Origin: Maribacter ulvicola
GTDB lineage: Bacteria; Bacteroidota; Bacteroidia; Flavobacteriales; Flavobacteriaceae
Assembly: GCF_900155985.1 (NCBI RefSeq)
Contig: NZ_FTMA01000003.1
Coordinates: 124,001-188,000, forward strand
Direction of reading: 5' to 3'
Length of the DNA: 64,000 bases
Below are positions 1 to 9,182 of the stretch, piece by piece. The stretch's first letter is position 1; every line of letters starts with the position of its first letter. The notes under the pieces are model-generated. The model saw only the letters and a list, made by a program, of their open reading frames with translations. It searched no databases and was not told the origin of the DNA. Made by a program: the position numbers and the translations under genes.

Positions 1-160
1 GAGTAAAATATTTTATAATCCGATTTTCGATATCTTTAGAAATCATTGATGGTTCCTCTTTTAATTAATACAAGTGAAATTTGCAATACCCTAACTTTTT
101 TTAATTATTTTTTCATAATCATATAATTTTTACCGTTTATTTGTTAAATAATCATTTATT

Positions 161-742
161 ATGGATGCTGAAGAAAATAGAAGATTAATCGAAAAACTAA
201 TTTCTGGGGAAGAAAAAGCCTACATTTTGCTTTTAGAAAAATATCATAAACAGTTAAATGCATATGCGGTCACTTTAACTCATGACCAATCGATAGCTCA
301 AGATATCGTGCAAAATGTTTTTCTAAAGACTTGGAAGTCAAGAAAAAAACTTAACCCAGAATTCTCCATCCGTAATTTTCTTTACAAATGCGTTTATAAT
401 GAATTTCTAAATTCTTATCAGAAAAATAAGAGCGTTGTTTTATTAAATCAAAAGTATATTGAATACTCTCATGAAGTTGCCATTGAAATGGATGACAACA
501 TGATGAGTAGAATGATGGAAATTGTAAATAGAGAAATAAAAAAGTTACCACCTAAATGCCAAAAAGTATTTATTCTGAGTAAAAAAGAGGGTCTCACTAA
601 TAGTGAAATTGCAGAATATTTAGACGTTTCTATTAAAACAGTAGAAGCACAAATAACAAAGGCATTTAGAATATTAAAGAATAAATTGGGCGACAAATAT
701 GAAACTATTTTGATGATTATTTTTAACAAGAGAATAGTTTAG
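161..742 (+). CDS. ECF-type RNA polymerase sigma factor
   Basis: This 193-residue protein has the two-domain layout of extracytoplasmic-function sigma-70 factors. A sigma-2 region spans about residues 18-90 (with AQDIVQNVFLKTWK). A sigma-4 helix-turn-helix spans about 125-175, with LPPKCQKVF and SEIAEYLDVSIKTVEAQ as the recognition segment. Such factors in Bacteroidota usually sit beside a FecR anti-sigma gene and a SusC gene. Here susC lies close by, but no fecR is present and a convergent deoR gene intervenes. It therefore looks like an orphan sigma factor that may or may not control the sus genes. The ATG at 161 gives a full-length family protein. Its stop is 4 bases from the stop of the convergent deoR gene. 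The 160 bases upstream hold no gene I can recognise. Confidence 0.88.
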   Translation: MDAEENRRLIEKLISGEEKAYILLLEKYHKQLNAYAVTLTHDQSIAQDIVQNVFLKTWKSRKKLNPEFSIRNFLYKCVYNEFLNSYQKNKSVVLLNQKYIEYSHEVAIEMDDNMMSRMMEIVNREIKKLPPKCQKVFILSKKEGLTNSEIAEYLDVSIKTVEAQITKAFRILKNKLGDKYETILMIIFNKRIV

Positions 743-746
743 AATA

Positions 747-1502
747 CTATACCAAATTTACCCCATTACTTTTGTAAGGTTTTAAGATTTCCGCATCTGG
801 ATCTAGCTCAGTCACCAAGTCGGTCAATGTATTAATCTCACAAATTTTATAACGATTTACTGTATTTAATTTTTTACTAATTGTTAAAGCAATTAATCGT
901 TTAGATGAATTTATCATAGCTTTTTTCATCTGTGCGATTTCCCAATCAGTCTCAGTTATCCCTTTTTCATAATCTAAATATCCAGTACCTAAAAAACAGA
1001 TATCTACAGTAATATCCGTTAAGCTATTTATAGAAACCCCACCAGTTACCAACTGAGACTCCTTTGACAACTTACCTCCTATTAAATAAACTTCGTGGTG
1101 ATTTGACATATTGTTCAAAAGTTCAACTGCCATGGGTAAACTAGGAGTGAAAAAAGTTAAATCCATTTTTCTTGGAATAAGTTTTGCAAGCTCAAGATTA
1201 GTTGAACCACCACTAATCATCACTACATCACCATTTTGAAGAAGTGAAACTCCCTTTCTGGCAATTTTTACTTTGCTATCTTGTTCAAATATCTCCTTTG
1301 ATCGATCTGAGTAGGTATTGAATCCATTAGAAATAGCACCTCCATGTACTTTACGTAATTTGCTTAATTCATCAAGTTCTTTAATATCTCTTCTAACTGT
1401 ATCCATAGATACAGTTAAGATGTTTGCTAAATCTGTTAGCAATACCCTATTATGTAATTGAACTTCCTCTAAAATTATTTGGTGCCTATCACTTTTTTGC
1501 AA
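747..1502 (-). CDS. DeoR-family transcriptional regulator
   Basis: The 251-residue protein has an N-terminal DeoR winged helix-turn-helix (about residues 4-57, with VSMDTVRRDIKEL and the signature KVHGGAI). A C-terminal DeoRC effector domain follows, with GDVVMISGGSTNLELAK and DICFLGTGYLDYEKGIT. Family members sense phosphorylated sugars and usually repress adjacent sugar catabolic genes. It is divergent from susC-susD-symporter-murQ, and the shared 200-base upstream region contains an inverted repeat that could be its operator. A ligand in the MurNAc-6-P pathway is an inference from this neighbourhood. Confidence 0.88.
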   Translation of the reverse strand: MQKSDRHQIILEEVQLHNRVLLTDLANILTVSMDTVRRDIKELDELSKLRKVHGGAISNGFNTYSDRSKEIFEQDSKVKIARKGVSLLQNGDVVMISGGSTNLELAKLIPRKMDLTFFTPSLPMAVELLNNMSNHHEVYLIGGKLSKESQLVTGGVSINSLTDITVDICFLGTGYLDYEKGITETDWEIAQMKKAMINSSKRLIALTISKKLNTVNRYKICEINTLTDLVTELDPDAEILKPYKSNGVNLV

Positions 1503-1557
1503 AATATTTTTCTTTAAAACTATTACAAGGATATCAAATTAATAATAAACAACTAGC

Positions 1558-1580
1558 ATTTGCAACAAAATACTGCAAAT
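1558..1580. promoter_or_regulatory. Inverted repeat, candidate DeoR operator
   Basis: A perfect inverted repeat, ATTTGCA-N9-TGCAAAT, lies in the divergent deoR/susC intergenic region. A related sequence, ATTGCAAAAC, recurs near 1644 and overlaps the putative -33 element of susC. Its position fits a repressor site for the adjacent DeoR protein. That assignment is inferred from location and symmetry only. Confidence 0.4.
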
Positions 1581-1644
1581 CATATACTTGATTTTAGAAT
1601 ACAATAAATATTTCGAGAATACATTGCTTAATTGCTATAAAATA

Positions 1645-1675
1645 TTGCAAAACATGAAATATTCTGCTACGTTTG
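1645..1675 (+). promoter_or_regulatory. Bacteroidetes-type promoter of susC
   Basis: TTG at 1645-1647 is followed after 20 bases by TACGTTTG at 1668-1675. This matches the flavobacterial consensus TTG-N17-23-TAnnTTTG. The predicted transcript start is a few bases downstream, giving a leader of roughly 20 bases before the susC ATG at 1704. Confidence 0.6.
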
Positions 1676-1703
1676 TTAGCACAACAAGCTAAAACTTTTT
1701 ATT

Positions 1704-4700
1704 ATGACGAAAACCTATCATGTTCTCTCGGTGCTGTTGCTGACACTATTTTCCCTCGGCACATATGCACAATCCTCAACAGTATCAGGTACTATTATTG
1801 CCGAAGACGGTCTACCCTTACCAGGTGCTACAATTCTATTGAAAGGAACTTCTACCGGAGCTTCTACCGATTTCGATGGTAATTTCAGCATCCAATTAAC
1901 TGATGCTACAAACCAGACTTTAGTAATTAGCTACATCGGATACAAAACTGAAGAAGTAATTTTAACTGATATGAACCAAGTTATCAACGTAACTTTATTA
2001 GAAGATTCAAATGCTTTAGATGAAGTTGTACTTGTGGGATCTTCTGTCACCCAATCAAGGAAAAAACTTGGTAACGCAATAACTACTGTTAAGTCGGTAG
2101 AATTGGTTAAAGCTGCACCTGTCAATATTACTAGTTCTCTACAAGGTAAAGTACCTGGCGCCCAAATAACACAAAACTCCGGTGATCCAGCAGGTGGCTT
2201 TTCCATAAGGTTAAGAGGTCCTAGTACAATTAAAGGTTCGTCAGAACCACTTTATGTAGTTGATGGTGTTATCACCAGTAACCTTACAACCAACGTAACC
2301 AACCTAAATGTTGATGCCGGTGATGCATCACCAGGTCAAAACAGAATGGTTGATATCAATCCTAATGATATTGAAAACGTGAATATCCTTAATGGTGCCG
2401 CTGCAGCAGCAATTTATGGTTCTCGAGCATCTAACGGTGTTGTTGTTATTACAACCAAAAAAGGCGGAATTTATGAAGATGGACCTGAATTTAATTTCAA
2501 ATCTACTTTTAGTGTTAATACGATACGTAAGAAATTGGATTTAAACCTTATTGGTGAAGAATTTGAAACTGTACCTAATAGCGCATTATCTGGTAGACTA
2601 TGGCCAATTTTCGGTTTCGACGCTAATGACAATAATGTCTTAACAACATATAGAAATTTATCTACGGACAAGTTCGAAACTACCAGATACGATTATCAAG
2701 ATGAAATATTTCAAACTGGATTTGGCAGCGACAATTATTTCTCTGCAAAAGGTGGAAATGAAAAAATGGGCTATATGGCTTCTATTGGTTATTTAAGCAA
2801 TGAAGGTATTATTAAGAATACTAAGTTTGATAGATTTTCTGCAAGAGTTAATTTCAATCATAGAGTAACAGATTGGATGTCATATGACCTTGGTCTATAT
2901 TATGCCAACAGTAAATCTGATGAAAAACCAGATGGCAATGTTTTTTGGAGTCCGATAAACTCAATTAACATAACCAACAATACTTTTGACATTACCCAAA
3001 GAGATACGAATGGCAATTTAATGGCGGTTGAAGATACAAGAGTAAATCCGTTAACAATCATTGAAAGTTTCGATATTACACAGGATGTTCACCACTTTAT
3101 TCCAAATCTACATTTGAAAATAAAACCGTTGGAGAAACTGACAATTGATCAAATTATCGGTGTTGATACTTATAACCAAAAAGGACATATAAGCATACCT
3201 GTTTATCCATATGAAAATGTAAACCCTGCATATTATAATGATGGTTATTTAGGAGATGCTGAAGCAAAAGTGTTTAATTGGAACTATGATATCAATATGG
3301 CATATAATACTGATATTACCGATAAATTAAACTCTGTAACGACTGCAGGTTATAGCTTTCAGTCTAGTGAATTATCCTTTGAGGGAACACAAGGTAGAGG
3401 CTTAGATGACAATAATCAACCTACTATTCCATTACAAACACAACCTATTGATACAAATTTGGACATCTACGGATTCTTCCTTCAAGAAACGCTATCATAT
3501 GATAATAAACTATTCTTAACCTTAGCCGGAAGAATTGATGGTGCCACAAATTTTGATGTTGATGAAAGGTCTAATTTTTATCCTAAAATTTCAGGGTCTT
3601 ATGTACTTTCAAACGAGCCATTTTTTAATACAGAGAGCTTTTTAAATTCTGCTAGATTAAGAGCTTCTTATGGTGAAGCAGGTAACTTAACGGCAATTAG
3701 CCCTTATGAAAGATTTGGCAGCTACACCTCTAATGATTATTTAGGTTCATCCACCTTACAACAAAATACAAGATTAGGAAATGAAGGTTTAACTCCTGAA
3801 CGTACAAAGGAATTTGAAATAGGAACCGATTTAAGCTTCTTTAATAACAGAGCATCAGTATTATTCACTTATTATCGTCAAAACATAGAAGATTTAATAG
3901 TAAGTCGTGTCCTTGCCCCTTCTCTTGGTGGATCTTCAAGAACTGAAAATGTTGGTACAATGCGTAACAATGGTATTGAAATCTACGCGAAAGTTGCCCC
4001 AATAAAAACTGATGACCTTACATGGAATTTAAATTTCAATTTTAGTAGTAATAGAAATAAAGTTCTAAGTACTGTTGGTGGTGATATTACTATTGAAAGT
4101 GTAACTGGTGCCCCACCTATTGTAAAAGAAGGGGAAGCTTTAGGTGTATTCTACGGAACGTATTATGCTACAGATGATAACGGTGATTTACTTTTAACCG
4201 GAGCTTCTACAGATGGTAGTCCAGTTGGAGTTCCACAACAAGAAAGAGGTAATTTAGAAACAGGAACACCAATGCGTGATGCAGATGGTCAACCTACAGG
4301 TGATATTTTAAGAAAAGTTATTGGTGATCCTAATCCAGATTACATCCTAGGTGTTGGTACAGATTTGGCATACAAAAATTTCAATTTTAGTATGCTTTGG
4401 GAAGCTGTGCAAGGTTTTGATGTTTTTGATGCTGACAAGAGAACTAGACAAGGTGTAGGCGTTGGTCAATTGGCCGCCCAAGAGCTTACTGGTGACCTTG
4501 CCAGAGGTTACATTGCCGGTATTTACCCTATTGAAGAATTCAGAATAGAAGACGGTTCATTCGTTAAGCTTCGTGAAGTTTCTTTAGGCTATGAGTTTCC
4601 TTCATTGTTCAATTCTAGTCTAGAAAATGTAAAATTATCATTGATTGGCCGTAACCTTGTTTCATTTGATAAATTCTTTAGCTACGACCCAGAAACAAAT

Positions 4701-4793
4701 GCTGGTGGGCAATCCAACTTATTGCGTTCGGTAAACTTCGGAAATGTTCCTATTCCTATGACAATTTCTTTATCATTAAGCGCTAACTTCTAA
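1704..4793 (+). CDS. SusC/RagA-family TonB-linked outer membrane protein
   Basis: This 1029-residue outer-membrane transporter starts with a signal peptide (about residues 1-22, ending in TYAQ). A carboxypeptidase-regulatory-like beta-sandwich follows (GTIIAEDGLPLPGATILLKG, about 29-105). Then come the TonB plug (AAAAAIYGSRASNGVVVITT near 235-250) and a long beta-barrel ending in a terminal aromatic residue. Together with the SusD lipoprotein encoded 10 bases downstream it would import a glycan or oligosaccharide using TonB energy. The first ATG after the consensus promoter is chosen as start. The downstream symporter and murQ point to a MurNAc-containing substrate. The substrate cannot be read from the barrel itself. 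Confidence 0.95.
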   Translation: MTKTYHVLSVLLLTLFSLGTYAQSSTVSGTIIAEDGLPLPGATILLKGTSTGASTDFDGNFSIQLTDATNQTLVISYIGYKTEEVILTDMNQVINVTLLEDSNALDEVVLVGSSVTQSRKKLGNAITTVKSVELVKAAPVNITSSLQGKVPGAQITQNSGDPAGGFSIRLRGPSTIKGSSEPLYVVDGVITSNLTTNVTNLNVDAGDASPGQNRMVDINPNDIENVNILNGAAAAAIYGSRASNGVVVITTKKGGIYEDGPEFNFKSTFSVNTIRKKLDLNLIGEEFETVPNSALSGRLWPIFGFDANDNNVLTTYRNLSTDKFETTRYDYQDEIFQTGFGSDNYFSAKGGNEKMGYMASIGYLSNEGIIKNTKFDRFSARVNFNHRVTDWMSYDLGLYYANSKSDEKPDGNVFWSPINSINITNNTFDITQRDTNGNLMAVEDTRVNPLTIIESFDITQDVHHFIPNLHLKIKPLEKLTIDQIIGVDTYNQKGHISIPVYPYENVNPAYYNDGYLGDAEAKVFNWNYDINMAYNTDITDKLNSVTTAGYSFQSSELSFEGTQGRGLDDNNQPTIPLQTQPIDTNLDIYGFFLQETLSYDNKLFLTLAGRIDGATNFDVDERSNFYPKISGSYVLSNEPFFNTESFLNSARLRASYGEAGNLTAISPYERFGSYTSNDYLGSSTLQQNTRLGNEGLTPERTKEFEIGTDLSFFNNRASVLFTYYRQNIEDLIVSRVLAPSLGGSSRTENVGTMRNNGIEIYAKVAPIKTDDLTWNLNFNFSSNRNKVLSTVGGDITIESVTGAPPIVKEGEALGVFYGTYYATDDNGDLLLTGASTDGSPVGVPQQERGNLETGTPMRDADGQPTGDILRKVIGDPNPDYILGVGTDLAYKNFNFSMLWEAVQGFDVFDADKRTRQGVGVGQLAAQELTGDLARGYIAGIYPIEEFRIEDGSFVKLREVSLGYEFPSLFNSSLENVKLSLIGRNLVSFDKFFSYDPETNAGGQSNLLRSVNFGNVPIPMTISLSLSANF

Positions 4794-4803
4794 AAAGACA
4801 GAT

Positions 4804-6108
4804 ATGAAAAATGTAATAAAAACAATAGCGATCGCATTGCTTATAACCACATCGTCTTGTGATACGGAATATTTAGATCCTAACTCCACATTAGAGCCAG
4901 ATGTAGTTGAAAATGTAGACAACTTGGTTCGTTTAATTAATGGTGTTCAACAGAGATGGAGCACAGAAAGAACGGGTCTCATATACACCACTACTCAGAT
5001 TTCAGGTTTAAATACCGATGAACTAAGGTTGTTAAATCCTGGAAATTTAGGCGAAAACGAAATCCTGCTTGGAGGCGACAATGTTAGTGGTAGTAATGAA
5101 CTATTAATCAATACATGGACAAATGCTTTATTAACCCGAAAGGAAGCCACGACAGTGATAGATGCCTCTGATAATGTAAGTGACAATGCTTCTGTTTCGG
5201 GTTCTTTAAAAGCATATGCACTATTTTATAGAGCATTAGCTCATGGTACTTTAATTCAATACTTTGAAAGTATACCTTTAGAAATTGTTGAAAACGCACC
5301 ATTTATAGAACGTTCTGCTGTTTTAGAAGATGTCATAGCAGACTTGAACGAAGCTAAAGGATATATAAATGCTGGCTTGGATACATCGGTTACATCAGAA
5401 ATTTTCACTTCAGTAGAAATTGAAAACTCAGTCAATGCATTATTAGCACGATTTAACTTAATGGCAGGTAATTACGACGCCGCAATTACCGCTGCAAATA
5501 GTGTTGACCTTTCTGTAAAATCTACATGGGAATATGATGCATCAATCCCTAATCCGCTAGCCTTCTGGTTTGGTTCTCAAAATGTTACCCAAGCCAAAGA
5601 TGTAACTTTTGGTTTACCAGCCGAATTATTGCCTGATGAAAACGATGAACGAATTCCATTTTATATAACGGCTGAAGATTTGGAAGCAGAAAATCCAAAT
5701 TATCAAGTAGTAGGGTTTTGGAGTGATAACTTAAATGAAATTCCAGTTTACTTACCTGGCGAAATCATTTTAATAAAAGCTGAAGCTTATGCGCGATCTA
5801 ACCAATTGACCGATGCCGTTTCTGAACTTAATACCGTGCTAACCAAAAATACTGATACCGATATTTATGGAATTGGTGCCAATTTGCCCGCATATGAGGG
5901 TACAATTGAACAATCAGCGATACTAGACGAAATATACAAGAACAGAAGGGTAGAATTATACTTAACCGGACTTTCATTAGAGGATAGTAGAAGGTTTGAA
6001 AGACCAGGTGCATTTGAAGCAGATGCTGAAAGAAACCGTGACTATTACCCTTATCCAAATTCTGAAAGAGATAATAACACCAGTACCCCTGCAAATCCAA
6101 CTTCTTAG
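4804..6108 (+). CDS. SusD/RagB-family surface glycan-binding lipoprotein
   Basis: The 434-residue protein carries a lipoprotein signal ending at Cys19 (ITTSSCD). The SusD fold then follows with tetratricopeptide-like helices: ALFYRALAHGTLIQYF in the N-terminal half, and EIILIKAEAYARSNQLTDAV followed by IYKNRRVELYLTGLSLEDSRR near the end. Family members lie on the outer surface and hand glycans to the SusC partner encoded immediately upstream. At 434 residues it is shorter than many SusD proteins, which fits a small ligand. It is co-transcribed with susC. A strong hairpin follows before the symporter gene. Confidence 0.93.
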   Translation: MKNVIKTIAIALLITTSSCDTEYLDPNSTLEPDVVENVDNLVRLINGVQQRWSTERTGLIYTTTQISGLNTDELRLLNPGNLGENEILLGGDNVSGSNELLINTWTNALLTRKEATTVIDASDNVSDNASVSGSLKAYALFYRALAHGTLIQYFESIPLEIVENAPFIERSAVLEDVIADLNEAKGYINAGLDTSVTSEIFTSVEIENSVNALLARFNLMAGNYDAAITAANSVDLSVKSTWEYDASIPNPLAFWFGSQNVTQAKDVTFGLPAELLPDENDERIPFYITAEDLEAENPNYQVVGFWSDNLNEIPVYLPGEIILIKAEAYARSNQLTDAVSELNTVLTKNTDTDIYGIGANLPAYEGTIEQSAILDEIYKNRRVELYLTGLSLEDSRRFERPGAFEADAERNRDYYPYPNSERDNNTSTPANPTS

Positions 6109-6132
6109 TAAGTTTAAATTATTTATAAATTA

Positions 6133-6164
6133 AAATTGGGACAGTGATTATACTGTCCCAATTT
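6133..6164 (+). terminator. Hairpin between susD and the symporter gene
   Basis: A 13-bp perfect inverted repeat has arms at 6133-6145 (AAATTGGGACAGT) and 6152-6164, with a 6-base loop. It sits 24 bases after the susD stop. The 3' arm ends in a modest run of T, so it may terminate or attenuate transcription, lowering symporter and murQ expression relative to susCD. It could also stabilise the susCD mRNA. Confidence 0.55.
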
Positions 6165-6182
6165 ATTAAATCGCATTACGTA

Positions 6183-7631
6183 TTGAACCCTACATCAATA
6201 ATTATTATAATCGCTCTTTATTTTGGTTTATTAATGGTGATATCTTTTTTCACATCCAAAAAAAATAGCGACGATACATTTTTCACTGGTGACAGAAAAT
6301 CTCCTTGGTACTTAGTTGCTTTCGGTATGGTAGGCGCAGGACTGTCCGGAGTTACTTTTGTTTCCTTACCTGGCATGGTAGCCAACAACAACTTTTATTT
6401 TTATCAATTTATACTCGGTAATATTGTTGGTTATTTTTTTATCGCTTTCGTACTTACACCATTATACTACAAACTTCAACTTGTATCCATTTACACCTTT
6501 CTCAAAGTAAGGTTTGGTCATCACACTTACAAAACTGGCTCCTTATTTTTTCTAGTATCACAATCTTTTGGAGCTGCTTTAAGACTAATGCTTGCTGCAA
6601 AAATTCTTCAATATGCGGTATTCGACTACTTCAATGTGCCTTTCTACTTAACTATTATTATCATTTTAATCCTTGTTTGGCTATACACCAATAAATCAGG
6701 CATAAAAACTATTGTATGGACAGATACCATGCAAACCATTTTCTTAATACTTGGCGCTTCTATCACAATATATGTAATAACCGATACTTTAAATTTCAGT
6801 TTTTCTGAATCGATCCAAAATATTATCGATCACGAATATTTTAAGGTATTTAATTGGGAAGCTACTTCTGGCAATAACTTTTACAAACAATTTATCGCAG
6901 GTATTTTAGTTGCCATTGCAATGATTGGTCTGGACCAAAATATGATGCAAAAAACGCTTACCTGTAAGAATGTTTGGGATGCTCAAAAAAATACATTGAC
7001 GTACAGTATTATTTTAGCATTGACCCAATTTTTATTTATGGGCCTAGGTGTTCTTATGTATATATATGCAAATGAAATGGGTATTAAGTTGCAAATAGCC
7101 GAGAACGGCACATTTTTAAATACAGATAACCTCTTCCCTAACTTAGCTTTAAACCACTTAGGAACCTTGGCTGGGATATTCTTTATACTTGGAATAATAG
7201 CAGCATCTTTTTCAAGTGTAGATTCTGCATTAACAGCCTTAACAACATCGTTTACGTATGACTTTCTTGATATCAGCAATAAATCAAGCAAAACGAAAAA
7301 GAAACTAAAAAACCTGGTTATTATAATGTTCTCCGTTACAATTTTCGTGATAATACTTGCCTTCTCTCACAGTAAAGGAGATGTAATATCATTGATTTTT
7401 AAAGTAGCAGGTTATACCTATGGTCCCTTATTAGGCTTATATCTATTAGGGATGTTTTCTAAAATAAAATTAAAGGATAAATGCGTTCCTGTAATTTGTT
7501 TATCCACACCTATTATCACCTACTTTTTAGGTCAATTTTCCATATCTGCTTTCAATTTTGATTTCGGATTCATAAATATTGCCATAAATGCAAGCCTTAC
7601 GGTAGTCGGCTTAATACTTATAAAAAAATAA
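6183..7631 (+). CDS. Sodium/solute symporter (SSS family)
   Basis: This is a polytopic inner-membrane protein with about 13 hydrophobic segments and the SSS-family N-terminal pattern DDTFFTGDRKSPWYLVAFGM followed by GAGLSGVTFVSLPG. It would carry the sugar from periplasm to cytoplasm with Na+. The reading frame is open from a GTG at 6144, but that codon lies inside the 6133-6164 hairpin. The TTG at 6183 (followed by NPTSIIIIIALYFG) gives the usual family N-terminus just before the first membrane helix, so I prefer it. murQ begins 4 bases after its stop. In Tannerella a MurNAc transporter is likewise encoded beside murQ, but of what family here functionally is inference. Confidence 0.87.
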   Translation: MNPTSIIIIIALYFGLLMVISFFTSKKNSDDTFFTGDRKSPWYLVAFGMVGAGLSGVTFVSLPGMVANNNFYFYQFILGNIVGYFFIAFVLTPLYYKLQLVSIYTFLKVRFGHHTYKTGSLFFLVSQSFGAALRLMLAAKILQYAVFDYFNVPFYLTIIIILILVWLYTNKSGIKTIVWTDTMQTIFLILGASITIYVITDTLNFSFSESIQNIIDHEYFKVFNWEATSGNNFYKQFIAGILVAIAMIGLDQNMMQKTLTCKNVWDAQKNTLTYSIILALTQFLFMGLGVLMYIYANEMGIKLQIAENGTFLNTDNLFPNLALNHLGTLAGIFFILGIIAASFSSVDSALTALTTSFTYDFLDISNKSSKTKKKLKNLVIIMFSVTIFVIILAFSHSKGDVISLIFKVAGYTYGPLLGLYLLGMFSKIKLKDKCVPVICLSTPIITYFLGQFSISAFNFDFGFINIAINASLTVVGLILIKK

Positions 7632-7635
7632 CACC

Positions 7636-8451
7636 ATGAACGCATATAAACCAACAACCGAACAGTCATCTCGTTATGATAACCTGGAACAAATGAATGT
7701 TAACCAATTGTTGGTTAACATGAATAAAGAAGACAAATTGGTTCCCTTGGCTTTAGAAAAAGCCATCCCTTCAATTCAGAATTTTGTTGAGCAAACATTA
7801 ATTAGAATGAAAAAAGGTGGAAGACTGTTTTACATTGGAGCTGGTACTAGCGGCAGACTTGGGGTTTTAGATGCTTCTGAATGCCCGCCAACTTTTGGAG
7901 TATCCGACGATTGGATTATAGGCTTAATCGCCGGTGGGGACATAGCATTAAGAAAAGCAGTTGAAAACGCAGAGGACAACGAAAATATGGCTTGGAAAGA
8001 CCTTGAACAGTTTAAAATTAATGAAAATGATGTGCTTCTTGGGGTAGCAGCTTCAGGCACTACCCCATATGTACTAGGAGGATTAAAATGTGCTAATGAA
8101 AACAACATCCTTACCGGAAGCATTTCGTGCAATGAAAATTCGTTAATATCAAAAGAAGCTGTTTGTGCAATTGAATTAATCGTAGGTCCAGAATTTGTTA
8201 CTGGCAGCACTAGAATGAAAGCGGGCACAGCTCAAAAATTAGCTTTGAATATGATTTCCACATCCATAATGATCCACCTGGGCAGAGTTAAAGGAAATAA
8301 GATGGTAGATATGCAACTATCCAATAAAAAGCTAGTAGACCGTGGTACTAAAATGATAATGGAAACACTAGAAATATCGGAAAATCTTGCCAAATCATTA
8401 TTGCTTAAACATGGTAGTGTTAGAAAATCTATTGAGTACTATAATCAATAA
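7636..8451 (+). CDS. murQ: N-acetylmuramic acid 6-phosphate etherase
   Basis: MurQ cleaves the lactyl ether of MurNAc-6-phosphate to give GlcNAc-6-phosphate and D-lactate in the cytoplasm. The 271-residue protein has one SIS sugar-isomerase domain. It shows the family signature GAGTSGRLGVLDASECPPTF, with a glutamate at residue 82, and AVENAED, with a glutamate at residue 113. These align with the two catalytic glutamates of E. coli MurQ. A second SIS motif, GVAASGTTPYV, and FVTGSTRMKAGTAQK are also intact. It is somewhat shorter than the 298-residue E. coli enzyme, mainly at the C-terminus. It is the last gene of the susCD-symporter operon. A kinase to make MurNAc-6-P is not in the window. 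Confidence 0.95.
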   Translation: MNAYKPTTEQSSRYDNLEQMNVNQLLVNMNKEDKLVPLALEKAIPSIQNFVEQTLIRMKKGGRLFYIGAGTSGRLGVLDASECPPTFGVSDDWIIGLIAGGDIALRKAVENAEDNENMAWKDLEQFKINENDVLLGVAASGTTPYVLGGLKCANENNILTGSISCNENSLISKEAVCAIELIVGPEFVTGSTRMKAGTAQKLALNMISTSIMIHLGRVKGNKMVDMQLSNKKLVDRGTKMIMETLEISENLAKSLLLKHGSVRKSIEYYNQ

Positions 8452-8645
8452 ATCAAGTACTCAAAAGAATTAAAATAGACCAAAAATTCCATACTTAGGC
8501 ACATTAAAGGCGAATATTAAATTTTTACTTAACCTTACTGCAATTATAGAAATGTCGGGGCTTATTGCCCCTCAAAGCTTAGGTCCCTTTTTAAAATATA
8601 GGTTCTACACTTACGATATCAAAAATAGACACCGGCAACAAGTCA

Positions 8646-9182
8646 TCAACCATGTATCGTCTCCTCTTTACCATAATTCTGAATCACCTCCGCTTCAAAT
8701 TCAACTAACTCTTTCCAGCGTTTGTCGACATCAACATCTTGCCCATATTTACGGGCAAAGCCAATAAATGTGGTATAATGACCAGCTTCACTAATCATTA
8801 AATCACGATAAAACTTAGCTAATTCCGGATCTTGAATTTCTTCTGAAAGTAATTTAAATCGCTCACAACTACGTGCCTCGATCATGGCAGAAAATAAAAG
8901 CCGGTCTACCATTGACTGTAGCCGGTTGCCTCCTTTATTCATAAACTTATACAACTCATTTACATAACTGTCCTTACGTTCTCTTCCCAGTGTGTAACCG
9001 CGTTCTTTTATAATATCATGCACCATTTGAAAATGCACTAATTCTTCTTGCGCTAAAAGAAGCAAATCGGTCACCAAATCTGGGTATTCAGAATTTAAGG
9101 TGATTATGGTTATGGCATTAGTTGCCGCTTTCTGTTCGCACCATGCGTGATCCGTTAGAATCTCCTCTAGATTTTTCTCCAC
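8646..9182 (-). CDS. miaE: tRNA-(ms2io6A37) hydroxylase, MiaE-like, 5' end frameshifted
   Basis: The product is a MiaE-family ferritin-like di-iron monooxygenase that hydroxylates the isopentenyl group of modified adenosine 37 in tRNA. Iron-ligand motifs are present: EELVHF, MIEARSCERF and SEAGHYTTF. The open frame begins only at a GTG at 9182 (MEKNLEEILTDHAWCEQKA), lacking about 15 residues usual for the family. The missing start, MLHLKLATDP, is encoded at 9216-9187 but in another frame. This fits a deletion of about 11 bases between that segment and ATTGTGGAG. Either the gene is translated from the GTG as a slightly short but possibly active enzyme, or it is a recent pseudogene, or the assembly has an error there. 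Confidence 0.82.
   Translation of the reverse strand: MEKNLEEILTDHAWCEQKAATNAITIITLNSEYPDLVTDLLLLAQEELVHFQMVHDIIKERGYTLGRERKDSYVNELYKFMNKGGNRLQSMVDRLLFSAMIEARSCERFKLLSEEIQDPELAKFYRDLMISEAGHYTTFIGFARKYGQDVDVDKRWKELVEFEAEVIQNYGKEETIHG

Noticed and set aside
8557-8571. GGGGC-N5-GCCCC hairpin as the murQ terminator
   Set aside because: Only a five-pair stem and no T tract on either side; not convincing although a terminator is expected here.
8552-8767. 71-codon plus-strand frame between murQ and miaE
   Set aside because: Mostly antisense to miaE, no recognisable protein and no start signal.
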